In this document: piece by piece, positions 52,777 to 61,557 of the stretch
How positions within the stretch are numbered: the stretch's first letter is position 1
Layout of the letters: each line of letters begins with the position of its first letter
NCBI RefSeq assembly: GCF_007896845.1
Contig: NZ_VOHS01000017.1
Location: 58,669-122,668, forward strand
Length of the DNA stretch: 64,000 bases
From: Chitinophaga pinensis
Lineage (GTDB): Bacteria; Bacteroidota; Bacteroidia; Chitinophagales; Chitinophagaceae
Reading direction: 5' to 3'
The notes under the pieces: generated by a model
The model's database searches: none
Told to the model about the DNA's origin: nothing
The model's input: the letters and a program-made list of their open reading frames with translations, nothing else
Translations under genes and position numbers: made by a program

Positions 52777-53231
52777 AAGATTAATTTTTTGGGTGAACGA
52801 TTCCTGTAACAATGAGCAGTTGTATCGCGATGTTTTTCAACGTATTCTATAGTGTTGAAAAGACAAAGTTCATTCCAGTGGCATATAACTGTTGTTCCTG
52901 ACGGTTTTAATGCATCTTACCAAACCCACCAAACCTTTTACAGCACAGCATTTCATAGACCATCATTTCACTTTAAAGCATATATGAAACAGTTTAGCAG
53001 CCACGACCGGTAGCCATGTAGAATATGCATTTCACTATGTGGAAATTGATGGATACTGTTTATGAAATTATAATTGTGGAATTGGCATACATAGCACAAT
53101 ATTTGTATACATATGACAGCAGTTACCGGATATACGTGCAGACATTACCTGTGAAAGAGAAGCTTTATTGGCTTCTGATTATCATGTAATTAACGTAAAT
53201 TAGAAAGCTCACCACACAATCAGCGGGAAAA
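52777..53231. other. Divergent regulatory region
   Basis: About 455 bp between the proline-rich gene (minus) and the CHASE3-like kinase (plus). No ORF, no exact TAnnTTTG box and no sigma-54 GG-N10-GC element was found; TGGCATACATAGCACA near 53092 has the wrong spacing. Several ATATG-rich short repeats are visible, but nothing strong. Confidence 0.5.
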
Positions 53232-54620
53232 ATGCATATACCTGTACAAAAGAAGATCAGACTGGGATTTTTTATCGCATTTACTGTGATCATCGTCGCC
53301 TCCATATGTTCGTTTCTGGTAACAAAAACGTTGCTGGATAATGCCCGGTGGATGAACCAGACGATAGAGATCTCTAAAAGTCTGGAAGTAATCACCAAAC
53401 AGCTGAAGGATGCAGAATCTGCCCTGCGGGGGTACCGGCTTACGCAGGATACCGCCTTTCTGCGGCCCACTATGCATGAACGCAGTGTCAAAATTCAGGA
53501 AGAGTATATGTTGTTGCGCCGTATTACGGCTGACAGCCACCGGCAGCAGTTACACCTCGATACCCTGAAAAAGCTGCTCGAAAAGAAATACCAGCAACTG
53601 ATCGCAGGTGAAGCGAGACTATCTGTACGTCAGACAGACACGAGTGCGGTACAGGAAGGGGAAAAGTGGATGGACAAAATAGATGTGAAAGTACAGGACA
53701 TGCTGCATATCGAAAATGCAAAACTGCATCAGAAATCGCGGTTACAGGACTTTTTCTCTGCCATCTGGATACCTGTCATCTTTATTTCTTCGCTGATGGC
53801 CATCCTGATAGGTATTTATTCTTACGTCACGCTGACACGGGAATTCAGGCTACAATTGCATATCGAGTCGAGGCTGAAATCCTATCAGCATGACTTGCAA
53901 CAGAATATCAAACTGCTGAATAAATCAAACGAAGAACTGGAGCAGTTTGCCTACGTCGCCTCGCATGACTTACAGGAACCCTTACGTAAAATATCTACCT
54001 TTAGCGACCGCTTACAGACAAAATACGGAGACCAGTTGCCACAGGAAGCATCTGATCTGATTGTGCGTATGGTAGGCGCCGTAGGACGCATGCGTGTATT
54101 AATCAATGATCTGTTACTCTTTTCCCGTGCCGGCCGTATTACACCTGAGCATATCGTAAAAGTAGATATGACAGCGATCCTGCAGGAAGTAACGGGAGAT
54201 CTTGAAGTAAGTCTGCAGGAGAAAAAGGCGATGGTCAATATCTCTCTGTTGCCGGTCATTGAGGGCATGCCCACCGCATTTCACCAGTTATTTCAGAATA
54301 TCATCGCCAATGCGATCAAATTCGCAGATCCCGGCAGACAGCTGGTTATCAATATCAGGTCTGAACAGGAAAATAACCAATGTCGTATTTATATAGAAGA
54401 TAATGGTATAGGTTTTGACCCGGCTTATGCCGAGCGCATCTTTTTGTTGTTTCAAAGGTTACACGGCATGAGCGAATATTCCGGTACCGGCATCGGGCTG
54501 GCCATCTGTAAAAAAATTGTAGACAGCCATCATGGACACATCACCGCATTGGGATCACCTGGTAAAGGTGCAACCTTTATTATTGAATTACCACTAACAC
54601 AAACCCTCTACAATGAATAA
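53232..54620 (+). CDS. Histidine kinase with CHASE3-like sensor domain
   Basis: A 462-aa sensor kinase. A transmembrane helix at residues 10-32 and another near 176-197 bracket a periplasmic CHASE3-like helical domain (ITKQLKDAESALRGYRLTQD is its hallmark). Then come a coiled coil and the HisKA domain EEFAYVASHDLQEPLRKI-type core (VASHDLQEPLRKISTFSD, His near residue 244). The HATPase_c domain has NIIANAIKFADPG, EDNGIGFDPAYAERIF and GTGIGLAICKKIV. It overlaps the next regulator gene by 8 nt, so kinase and REC proteins are coupled. Confidence 0.92.
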   Translation: MHIPVQKKIRLGFFIAFTVIIVASICSFLVTKTLLDNARWMNQTIEISKSLEVITKQLKDAESALRGYRLTQDTAFLRPTMHERSVKIQEEYMLLRRITADSHRQQLHLDTLKKLLEKKYQQLIAGEARLSVRQTDTSAVQEGEKWMDKIDVKVQDMLHIENAKLHQKSRLQDFFSAIWIPVIFISSLMAILIGIYSYVTLTREFRLQLHIESRLKSYQHDLQQNIKLLNKSNEELEQFAYVASHDLQEPLRKISTFSDRLQTKYGDQLPQEASDLIVRMVGAVGRMRVLINDLLLFSRAGRITPEHIVKVDMTAILQEVTGDLEVSLQEKKAMVNISLLPVIEGMPTAFHQLFQNIIANAIKFADPGRQLVINIRSEQENNQCRIYIEDNGIGFDPAYAERIFLLFQRLHGMSEYSGTGIGLAICKKIVDSHHGHITALGSPGKGATFIIELPLTQTLYNE

Positions 54621-55068
54621 AATTAAAACTGCCGGAAAAATTAGCATCCTTATTGCTGATGATGATGCTGATGACAGAGAGCTGATCCAGGCAGCTTTTG
54701 ATGAAAACAGTACACAGCACCACATTAGTTTTGTGGAAAACGGCGAAGAACTCCTGCATTATTTAAACCGTGATGGTCACTATGCGGATGAAACGCTACA
54801 CCCTTTTCCACAAATTATCCTGCTGGACCTGAACATGCCTAAAAAGGACGGAAGGGAGGCATTACGCGAACTAAAGGAAAACGACATTTTTAAGAGTATC
54901 CCTGTTATCGTTTTAACCACTTCCATGGAAGAAAAAGATATTATTAACAGTTATGAGCTGGGTGTAAACAGCTTTATTATAAAACCGGTCACCTATTCGG
55001 GCCTCGTGGAATTTACCCGCGTATTAGGACAATATTGGTTCGAAATAGCAGAACTGCCAAATGTTTAG
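54613..55068 (+). CDS. Single-domain response regulator (Rcp1-like)
   Basis: A 151-aa stand-alone REC domain: acidic pocket IADDDADDREL near residue 15, phospho-acceptor Asp in IILLDLNMPKKDGREAL near 70, VLTTSMEEKDII and FIIKPVTYSGLVEF with the conserved Lys. The long alpha4 region and DDADD motif are those of phytochrome-associated Rcp1-type regulators. It overlaps the upstream kinase gene by 8 nt and is followed after 3 bp by the REC-PAS-kinase gene. Confidence 0.93.
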   Translation: MNKIKTAGKISILIADDDADDRELIQAAFDENSTQHHISFVENGEELLHYLNRDGHYADETLHPFPQIILLDLNMPKKDGREALRELKENDIFKSIPVIVLTTSMEEKDIINSYELGVNSFIIKPVTYSGLVEFTRVLGQYWFEIAELPNV

Positions 55069-55071
55069 AGA

Positions 55072-56505
55072 ATGACAGATCAACCCGTACATATATTAAT
55101 GATAGATGACGATGAAGATGACTTTTATCTCGTCAGCCAGTTATTACAGGACATCTCACCGGGGCAGTACCAGCTTGACTGGGCGCCTACTTATTCCAAG
55201 GCAGTAGAAGAAATAGACCGGAAGGTACATGATATCTACCTGGCTGACTATCGCCTCGGACCTTATACAGGGATTGATATCCTTCATCATTTCCAGCAAC
55301 TGGAATATAAAGCGCCGGTGATCATGCTGACTGGTAAAGGTGACTATACGATCGATAAGGAAGCCATGCAGGCAGGTGCTTCTGACTACCTTGTCAAAGG
55401 GGAAATCAGTGCCGATCTGTTGGAAAGGTCTATACGTTACGCGTTGGATGAAGCACGTCACCTGCGGATCATCGAAGAAAACGAAAAGAAATACTTCGGT
55501 GTATTCGAAAAAGCGCATGACCTGATTATCCTCGCAGATTGTGATAAGAACGTTATTGATGCGAATCCATCTGCTATCAGGACCCTCCAATACAGTAAGG
55601 AAGAAATGCTGGAGTTAAATCTCAAGCAGTTATTCTTTCTGGAAGAGCAAAGCAAACACTTCTTCGATCATATCTGCGGAGAAGATTCCAGTCTGCGTAC
55701 AGAGTATAACTTCGTCACCAAACACGGAAAGAAACTGGATGTGATGGTGAGTGCCGTGATGCTAGACGATGCCGAACAGATATTCCTTTGCGTCGTACAG
55801 GATATCACGGAAAGAAAGCGCGAGGAACTGGAAAAACAGCAGCAGCAGAAATTTGTAGTAACAGGTCGTATTGCCCGTGTGATCGCACATGAGGTAAGAA
55901 ATCCGCTTACGAATATATTACTGGCAGTCAGTCAGTTTAAAGGCGAACCAGTCAGTGTGGAAGACAGTCAGATATATGTTGATATTATCGAACGTAACTG
56001 TACCCGCATCAACCAGCTGATCACGGAACTGCTGCATTCTACCAGAATGATCGAACTGAATGTACATCAGCATGGTGTAAATGAATTGACTGATAAAGCG
56101 CTTGCTTTAGCGCAGGATCGTTTACAACTGAACGAGATCAACGTGAAGAAAGACTATCTGAAACAGGATGTGCTGATTCCGGCTGATGAAGATAAGGTGG
56201 TGATCGCACTGCTGAATATTATCATTAATGCTGTTGAGGCAATGACACCCGGTAAAGGATTGCTTACTTTGCAGACGACAAAACAAAGAGACAAGGCCAT
56301 TATTACCATCGGTGATAATGGGCCCGGTATTCCGGAAGAAACAAAGAGTCGCCTGTTCGATCCGTTCTTTACCAATAAACCTAAAGGAACCGGTCTGGGA
56401 TTAACCAGCACGCAAAACATCATTATGAACCATAAGGGCACAGTACACGTAGAAAGTGAAGAGGGAGAAGGAAGTGTATTTACAATCGTACTGCCTACTA
56501 ACTAA
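55072..56505 (+). CDS. Hybrid REC-PAS-histidine kinase
   Basis: A 477-aa cytoplasmic protein. REC occupies residues 1-125 (MIDDDEDDFYLV; Asp in DIYLADYRLGPYTGIDIL; LTGKGDYTID; DYLVKGEISA). A PAS domain follows at about 138-255 (ENEKKYFGVFEKAHDLIILADCDKNVIDANPSAIRTL to ERKREELE). The kinase core has VIAHEVRNPLTNILLAVSQ near 275 with the His. HATPase_c has NIIINAVEAMTPG and GDNGPGIPEETKSRLFDPFFTNKPKGTGLGL. It has no membrane helix. Third gene in the two-component operon. Confidence 0.93.
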   Translation: MTDQPVHILMIDDDEDDFYLVSQLLQDISPGQYQLDWAPTYSKAVEEIDRKVHDIYLADYRLGPYTGIDILHHFQQLEYKAPVIMLTGKGDYTIDKEAMQAGASDYLVKGEISADLLERSIRYALDEARHLRIIEENEKKYFGVFEKAHDLIILADCDKNVIDANPSAIRTLQYSKEEMLELNLKQLFFLEEQSKHFFDHICGEDSSLRTEYNFVTKHGKKLDVMVSAVMLDDAEQIFLCVVQDITERKREELEKQQQQKFVVTGRIARVIAHEVRNPLTNILLAVSQFKGEPVSVEDSQIYVDIIERNCTRINQLITELLHSTRMIELNVHQHGVNELTDKALALAQDRLQLNEINVKKDYLKQDVLIPADEDKVVIALLNIIINAVEAMTPGKGLLTLQTTKQRDKAIITIGDNGPGIPEETKSRLFDPFFTNKPKGTGLGLTSTQNIIMNHKGTVHVESEEGEGSVFTIVLPTN

Positions 56506-56588
56506 TCATAGTCTGACTATACTAATGCTACGTTAATGCTACGTTTATCTCGTAGCATTAACGTAGCATTAGTATAGTCAGACTATGA
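56506..56588. repeat. 83-bp perfect palindrome, dispersed repeat type B
   Basis: Perfect 38-bp arms (56506-56543 with 56551-56588) and a 7-nt loop. The arms contain the doubled core AATGCTACGTTAATGCTACG and the outer TCATAGTCTGACTATA. It shares TACGTTA-TGCTACG and the CAGACTATA flank with the palindrome at 7578-7640. It lies exactly between two convergent genes (kinase stop 56505, permease stop 56594), so it can act as a bidirectional terminator. Confidence 0.93.
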
Positions 56589-56593
56589 TCAAG

Positions 56594-57076
56594 CTATATT
56601 TCTTTCATTTTCTCTTCAGTATTCTCTATCGCTTCTTCCACAGAATGTGACTCTTTCATATCCATTCTTTTTTTCGTTTCTTCCGCCAGTCTGCAGTAAT
56701 AGTTATGCAGCGTATCCAGTTCCTGCTCAGTAAGATCTTCCACTACGATCAACCTGTTACTTGCCATTTTATTGGCAGCAATCAATTCATTTAATTTCAA
56801 TTGTACGGATTTTGAGTCTTTGTTCTGGGACTTCTGGATAACGAATACCATCAGAAAAGTGATAATAGTGGTACCGGTATTAATGACCAGTTGCCAGGTG
56901 TCTGAATAATGGAATATGGGGCCTGTTATTGCCCATATCAGGATTGCGCCCATGGCGATAAAGAATGCCCAGGGAGAGCCCGTGGCCTGAGCGACTTTAC
57001 TGGAAAATCGCTCAAAGAAGTTCGCGCTTTTCTTATCGTCACTATTTTTTTGTTGCAGGTTATTTTGCGAATTCAT
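56594..57076 (-). CDS. Low-affinity iron permease domain protein
   Basis: The ATG at 57076 (MNSQNNLQQKNSDDKK) gives 160 aa; the longer frame to 57127 adds residues that do not fit the family. FFERFSSKVAQATGSPWAFFIAMGAILIWAITGPIFHYSDTWQL followed by INTGTTIITFLMVFVIQKSQNKD is the low-affinity iron permease (PF04120) core with two membrane helices, and LNELIAANKMASNRLIVVEDLTE is the cytoplasmic extension. True iron transport by bacterial members is unproven. It is convergent with the kinase operon. Confidence 0.88.
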   Translation of the reverse strand: MNSQNNLQQKNSDDKKSANFFERFSSKVAQATGSPWAFFIAMGAILIWAITGPIFHYSDTWQLVINTGTTIITFLMVFVIQKSQNKDSKSVQLKLNELIAANKMASNRLIVVEDLTEQELDTLHNYYCRLAEETKKRMDMKESHSVEEAIENTEEKMKEI

Positions 57077-57127
57077 AATGCACGGTTTTATGTTTCTTAA
57101 AAATGCAAATAGCATACCGTGCAGCAT

Positions 57128-57154
57128 AAAAAAAGGCCTGCTGGAAAGCAGGCC
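57128..57154 (-). terminator. Terminator after the NtrC-like gene
   Basis: An 8-bp stem GGCCTGCT/AGCAGGCC with a 4-nt loop, followed on the minus strand by seven T. It lies about 40 bp past the stop of the sigma-54 activator. Confidence 0.88.
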
Positions 57155-57192
57155 CCTGATTGAATATTAAACAAACATTATATTGATATCGC

Positions 57193-58662
57193 TTAGTAAT
57201 TAATATTGAGTAACCTTAATTTGTTGTATAAGGTTTTACGATCGATGTTAAGCAGTTGCGCTGCTTTCGTCTTATTATACTTCACTTCCTTGAGTACATT
57301 AATAATCTTATTGTACTCTGCCTGTAAAGCAACTGTTTTCAGATCGTTTTCATTTGTGATAGAGATCAGTTCACCTGACATATTTACCTGATGATCTTCC
57401 TCATATGGCTGCTGTGCGAATGACTCTTTCATTTCCAGTGGCAGTGTGGACAGGGTAATGTCCTCATGCTCCGGCGTCAGCAGACATGCACGGCGTATCA
57501 CGTTTTTCAGTTCTCGGATATTACCCGGCCAGTTATAACGGCTGAAACATTCCCATACTTCATTGGCGATCTTACCACAATTTTTCTGCAGTTCTCTTTC
57601 TACCTGACGCATAAATGCATCTACGAACAGCGGAAGGTCTTCTACCCTTTCACGCAGTGGTGGAATGTAGGTAGTGAACTCGTTGAATCTATGGAAGAGA
57701 TCTTCACGGAAGCGGCCTTTGGCTACTGATTCGGAGAGTTTCTCGTTGGACGCTACGATGATACGTACGTCGATTGGAATCTCTTTCAGATTACCTACTC
57801 TGCGGATCACTTTTTCCTGAATCACGCGCAGTAAGGCCACTTGAATATCGTAGGAAAGGTTGGCTACCTCATCGAGGAATAAGGTACCGCCGTGCGCCTG
57901 TTCAAAGGCACCAATTTTAGTATTGATAGCACCAGTAAACGCGCCTTTCTCGTGTCCGAACAGCTCACTGGCTGCCAATTCTTTAGAGAGGCTACCGCAG
58001 TCCAGCGCTACGAAAGGCTGGTTATGTCGTTTACTGTGATGGTGGATGAGGTGTGCAACAGATTCTTTACCAGTACCTGTTTCACCGAAAATGATCACAC
58101 TGTAATCAGTTGGTGCGACCAGTTTAATCTGGCGGAACAGTTCTTTTGCTCCTACACTCTCACCATATACATATTTATGACTCTTATCAAGCATTTCACC
58201 GTCAGCACCACCATCGTCCACTGGCTGTGAGGAGCCATTGGCAGCAGGAGCTGCGCTAACCGTACGCATTGGCATGGACGACTCACGTTCACGTTCGGAG
58301 TCCATATGTGCAAATGCTTTATGTACAAGGTTCAATATTTCATCCGGATAAAGTGGCTTTGACAGGTAGTCATACGCTCCATTCTTCACCATATCAACTG
58401 CGACTCTGACATCAGTATAGCCGGTGATGATGATAACGATCGTACGTGGGTTTATCTGCAGAATATCCTGCAGCAACTGTGCACCATCGGTATCTTTTAA
58501 CCGGTAGTCACATAACACCAGATCGAAAGTTTTTTCTTTCATCATCTTCAATGCAGTCGCACCACTCATGGTAGTATCCACCTTGAAGCCATGTTTACCT
58601 AAAAACTTGCTTAGTAACGTACAAATATTGATCTCATCGTCAATTATCAGAATATTTCTCAT
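57193..58662 (-). CDS. NtrC-family sigma-54-dependent response regulator
   Basis: A 489-aa activator. REC domain residues 1-120 (IIDDEINICTLL; Asp in LVLCDYRLKDTDG near 53; LSKPLYPDEIL). The AAA+ domain starts near 165: Walker A GETGTGKESVA, GAFTGA near 245 as GAFTGAINTK (the sigma-54 contact loop), Walker B GGTLFLDEV, Arg finger in REDLFHRFNEF, and WPGNIRELKNVI. The C-terminal Fis-type HTH is VKYNKTKAAQLLNIDRKTLYNKLRLL. It should activate sigma-54 promoters after phosphorylation, presumably by one of the kinases nearby. Confidence 0.95.
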   Translation of the reverse strand: MRNILIIDDEINICTLLSKFLGKHGFKVDTTMSGATALKMMKEKTFDLVLCDYRLKDTDGAQLLQDILQINPRTIVIIITGYTDVRVAVDMVKNGAYDYLSKPLYPDEILNLVHKAFAHMDSERERESSMPMRTVSAAPAANGSSQPVDDGGADGEMLDKSHKYVYGESVGAKELFRQIKLVAPTDYSVIIFGETGTGKESVAHLIHHHSKRHNQPFVALDCGSLSKELAASELFGHEKGAFTGAINTKIGAFEQAHGGTLFLDEVANLSYDIQVALLRVIQEKVIRRVGNLKEIPIDVRIIVASNEKLSESVAKGRFREDLFHRFNEFTTYIPPLRERVEDLPLFVDAFMRQVERELQKNCGKIANEVWECFSRYNWPGNIRELKNVIRRACLLTPEHEDITLSTLPLEMKESFAQQPYEEDHQVNMSGELISITNENDLKTVALQAEYNKIINVLKEVKYNKTKAAQLLNIDRKTLYNKLRLLNINY

Positions 58663-58719
58663 AATATTTATATGTGGTGTTAGACAACAGCGTTTTTAAA
58701 TTTACAAATTATCATCTGC

Positions 58720-59151
58720 TTATTTCTGGCTTAACATATTACTCATCAGTTCATCCAGATTGGTCACATTGAATGGTTTTGCCATAAAATAACTGGCGCC
58801 TGCATTCAATGCTTTCTGCTTTTCCATTCCATTATCGTAAGCACTGATAGTGATAACCGGCAGTGCGGGACATTTCTTTTTGATGGCAGGAAGGGCTTCT
58901 AAGCCCGAACCATCCGGGAGATGTATATCGAGGAAAAGCAAATCAGGTTGTTGTTGCTGTAAGTATTGCATACCTTCTGTGAGTGCATGTACGTACTTCA
59001 CCTTATAGCCGTGTTTTACAAGGCTTAATTGCAACAGTTTACAGATATCAGGTTCATCATCTATGATCAGAATAAACGATCCTTTTTTCCCCTCAGTAGT
59101 CAATATTTTATCGGACGGGTGGTCCACATCCGTTTTTATATGCTGTGCCAT
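58720..59151 (-). CDS. Stand-alone response regulator (REC only)
   Basis: A 143-aa receiver domain with a short charged N-terminal extension. LIIDDEPDICKLL near residue 30 is the acidic pocket, LLFLDIHLPDGSGLEAL near 73 contains the phospho-acceptor Asp, ITISAYDNG follows and YFMAKPFNVTNL near 122 has the conserved Lys. There is no output domain, so it probably acts in a phosphorelay or by protein contact. It is 57 bp upstream of the NtrC-like gene on the same strand and likely co-transcribed. Confidence 0.93.
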   Translation of the reverse strand: MAQHIKTDVDHPSDKILTTEGKKGSFILIIDDEPDICKLLQLSLVKHGYKVKYVHALTEGMQYLQQQQPDLLFLDIHLPDGSGLEALPAIKKKCPALPVITISAYDNGMEKQKALNAGASYFMAKPFNVTNLDELMSNMLSQK

Positions 59152-59302
59152 GCTTTCACTTATTCCATTAAAAATTGATTATCAAATGCTTGTAGATGTA
59201 TTCTATACATAAAGCCGATCCATTCCGTTAAATCCACCCTATCCTTCCTAAATACCTTCACTTTATCATTCAAATATCAATCCATTACCAAACCCATGAT
59301 TT

Positions 59303-59464
59303 TCACAGGGATAATAAATCCCACGCACTGCAAAGTTGTGGAATTATTTCCACAATACCTGTAGAGTGTCCACTAAATGCGATAACATTCACATCGAAAA
59401 CTGGCATTCCCGGAGGTGGTATAGTAATTGACCTTTTATCTGTACAAATAAGATTTTCATTCAT
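59303..59464 (-). CDS. Candidate small ORF (53 aa)
   Basis: ATG at 59464, TGA at 59303. The product reads MNENLICTDKRSITIPPPGM and continues to a DLLSL end. It has two Cys, a Pro-rich centre and a GHSTGIVEII segment. It is preceded by an A-rich leader (AACTAAACAACAGCT). Its codons look coding-like, but there is no family match and the opposite strand is also open without an ATG. A terminator-like hairpin lies just upstream at 59480-59513, with its T-run on the other strand. Function unknown. Confidence 0.3.
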   Translation of the reverse strand: MNENLICTDKRSITIPPPGMPVFDVNVIAFSGHSTGIVEIIPQLCSAWDLLSL

Positions 59465-59479
59465 AGCTGTTGTTTAGTT

Positions 59480-59513
59480 ATTGTCCCGGGTGTATCCCGG
59501 GACAATTTTTTTT
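59480..59513 (+). terminator. Strong plus-strand terminator in a divergent region
   Basis: An 11-bp stem ATTGTCCCGGG/CCCGGGACAAT with a 5-nt loop and a T8 tail. No annotated plus-strand gene lies upstream of it, so it may end a short unrecognised transcript. Confidence 0.8.
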
Positions 59514-59583
59514 CATTAACATCTCATTCACAGATTTCTCTTTTCAAGCGTCTACATTTGATTATCTAATAAATGTTTAATCC

Positions 59584-59606
59584 ACACCTGCGCACTCCGC
59601 AGGTGT
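59584..59606 (+). terminator. Second plus-strand hairpin in the divergent region
   Basis: A 9-bp stem ACACCTGCG/CGCAGGTGT with a 5-nt loop, followed by TAAATATTTT. It is likely a terminator for the same orientation as the preceding hairpin. Confidence 0.6.
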
Positions 59607-59644
59607 TAAATATTTTAACAGGTTGTTTTCTTGTTTTAAGTGAA

Positions 59645-59668
59645 GAGCCAGGTTTTTTAGCCTGGCTC
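59645..59668 (+). terminator. Third plus-strand hairpin in the divergent region
   Basis: An 8-bp stem GAGCCAGG/CCTGGCTC with a T6-containing loop, followed by CTTTATTCTT. Three terminator-like hairpins therefore occur within 190 bp upstream of the AraC gene. Confidence 0.6.
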
Positions 59669-59803
59669 CTTTATTCTTAATAATTTCTTAACCCGTTTTT
59701 TTTTGCGCTCCCGGCCATTCTGGCGAATATTACTGTTGACTTTAACCCAGTCTGTTGACCTGAGTCCACCTCGCCAACATCCCTCAAAGCAAACTTTACC
59801 TAT

Positions 59804-60787
59804 ATGAACGTGACTATAGAATATGGTATAGTCGGTATTCCGGAGCACCATATTAAAGTGACACATCAGCTTCCACCACAATACGCAGCCTATCGCTGTG
59901 ACTTTGCCGATCCTGTTTTAGTGACTTCACCTGCAGTGGACATTATCTATCATACGGTAGTGGCTAATGGGTGTAGTATGAGTAACAATGTGTTTATTGT
60001 GAAAGAGCCGGTGCAATTACTGCCTAAAATGAAAGAAGCACTGAATATAGTATGTTGTATGGTGAAGGGCAGTGTAAACTTTTCTCACGTTGATCTGACT
60101 ACCATACCACTATTACAGGGTCAGTATAACTGCTTTCATCTGGCAGGTTCACAACAGCCTACACTGTTTGTACCCGGCATCTATGAGGCACAGCATTATA
60201 CTTTTAGCCGTGATATGCTTGCATATTATGCAACTCATTCACGCCTTGCGGACAGATGGGTATACAAAACAGACATGGGAATGCCTGCGTATCTGACGCC
60301 TACTCCCGGTATTATATGGGAAGGTCTACATCACCTGAATCATGAATTAAAATTCAGTATTGTGAATACCCCTTTAAGAAGAACCTGGCTATCCGGGAAA
60401 TTGCAGGAATTATTGATTCTCATTCTGGAGCAGCAGGATACCAATACAATTTCGTCCTCTCATGATGTAACGTTCAATACGATCAAGGCATTCATACGGA
60501 ATAACCTTGACAAAGACTTAAGCATATCTCAGCTTGCTTCCACCTATTTTGTCAGTCCCTCGAAACTGCGGCAAAGTTTTGTTAAATACTGCGGAATGTC
60601 TTTTTCCGATTATCAGCTTAAAATGCGCATGGAAAGAGCCCGCTCTTTATGTATTGCCAATGACATCAGTATCGCGCATATCGCTTATGTGGTGGGTTAT
60701 AAAAATCCCTCTGCCTTGACGAAAGTCTATAAACACCACTATGGAGAAACACCCAGTGAAACAAGAAGAAATGGAGGCAGTGAGTGA
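59804..60787 (+). CDS. AraC family transcriptional regulator
   Basis: A 327-aa protein. The N-terminal 210 residues form a weakly recognisable sensor region (PQYAAYRCDFADPVLVTSP, FHLAGSQQPTLFVPG, YEAQHYTFSRDMLAYYATH). The C-terminal AraC HTH pair is clear: TIKAFIRNNLDKDLSISQLASTYFVSPSKLRQSFVKYCGMSFSDYQLKMRMERARSL and ISIAHIAYVVGYKNPSALTKVYKHHYGETPSE. It is the last gene before the degraded kinase/LanC-like locus, but whether it controls that locus is unknown. Confidence 0.92.
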   Translation: MNVTIEYGIVGIPEHHIKVTHQLPPQYAAYRCDFADPVLVTSPAVDIIYHTVVANGCSMSNNVFIVKEPVQLLPKMKEALNIVCCMVKGSVNFSHVDLTTIPLLQGQYNCFHLAGSQQPTLFVPGIYEAQHYTFSRDMLAYYATHSRLADRWVYKTDMGMPAYLTPTPGIIWEGLHHLNHELKFSIVNTPLRRTWLSGKLQELLILILEQQDTNTISSSHDVTFNTIKAFIRNNLDKDLSISQLASTYFVSPSKLRQSFVKYCGMSFSDYQLKMRMERARSLCIANDISIAHIAYVVGYKNPSALTKVYKHHYGETPSETRRNGGSE

Positions 60788-61289
60788 ATATCCATTTTTT
60801 CCACTATGATAATTTAAACAAAAACTGACTGCGAAAATTCCAACATAGGATAAGTAAATATGCCTCCCCGGATAATTTATGATAGCTTTATTAACCTAAC
60901 TTTAATATTGCGATAGTATTAAGTTCAGCCTATAGACAAGCCTTTGCCCAATCGAAGAATAATTTAACCCTGTTATCAGCACCATCGACTCTGTTATACC
61001 CGTAATAAAAACAGCTATGACTATCATGCACTGGCCCCATGTTGAATGAGCCGTCAGGCACGTTAGCCCTGTCAACCTGACTACAAAAAGTATTAGTTAA
61101 CCATACTTGATTTATATGGTAACCCAAACACCATATCGCTTCGGAATGAAGGACGATACAGACCATCATTTGCTTAACCATGTACCCGGAAGTATCCTAT
61201 TGAATATGGGGTATTACGGGAGAGAAATATAGCAGCTTATATTTTTTGCTAAAATATCACAACCAACTTTCATAAACTCAACTAAGCAT
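60788..61289. other. Intergenic region before the small HTH gene
   Basis: About 500 bp. A minus-strand frame at 60930-61181 (83 codons, ending DNRVKLFFDWAKACL) is open but has no family match, no supporting leader and an in-frame stop just upstream; it may be a remnant. No terminator or -7 element is clear. Confidence 0.4.
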
Positions 61290-61544
61290 ATGACAATTGA
61301 CATTTTGTATAAGCTTAAGCACATTGACAACCTTATACGGATTAAAGGTACTGGCACTCCAGACCAGTTAGCCCACAGATTAGGCATATCAAGGAGAAGT
61401 CTTTTTGATTACCTGAATCTGATGAAAGAGTATGGTGCGCCCATCAAGTATTGTTCACAGCGTCAAAGCTATTACTATGAAACGGAAGGGCGTTTCATGG
61501 CGCTCTGCAAATTCAAAGAAGAAGGAGAAGAAATCAGCATCTAA
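61290..61544 (+). CDS. Small HTH-domain protein
   Basis: An 84-aa protein with a DeoR/HTH_11-like helix-turn-helix (LKHIDNLIRIKGTGTPDQLAHRLGISRRSLFDYLNLMKEYGAPIKY). It ends in a short acidic tail and has no ligand domain. Its stop lies 13 bp before the first codon of the disrupted kinase/LanC-like gene, so it may be its regulator. Small HTH genes in this position accompany RiPP-type clusters in some Bacteroidota; that link is an inference. Confidence 0.75.
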   Translation: MTIDILYKLKHIDNLIRIKGTGTPDQLAHRLGISRRSLFDYLNLMKEYGAPIKYCSQRQSYYYETEGRFMALCKFKEEGEEISI

Positions 61545-61557
61545 TTAAATAAGGCGT

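Noticed and set aside
53092..53107. Possible sigma-54 promoter near the CHASE3-like kinase
   Set aside because: The GG and GC dinucleotides are separated by 8 bases instead of 10, so it does not fit the -24/-12 element.
60930..61181. 83-codon minus-strand ORF with five Cys near the LanC-like locus
   Set aside because: Considered as a lanthipeptide precursor, but it lies on the opposite strand, has Cys spread without a leader/core layout, an in-frame stop just upstream of its start and no supporting leader.
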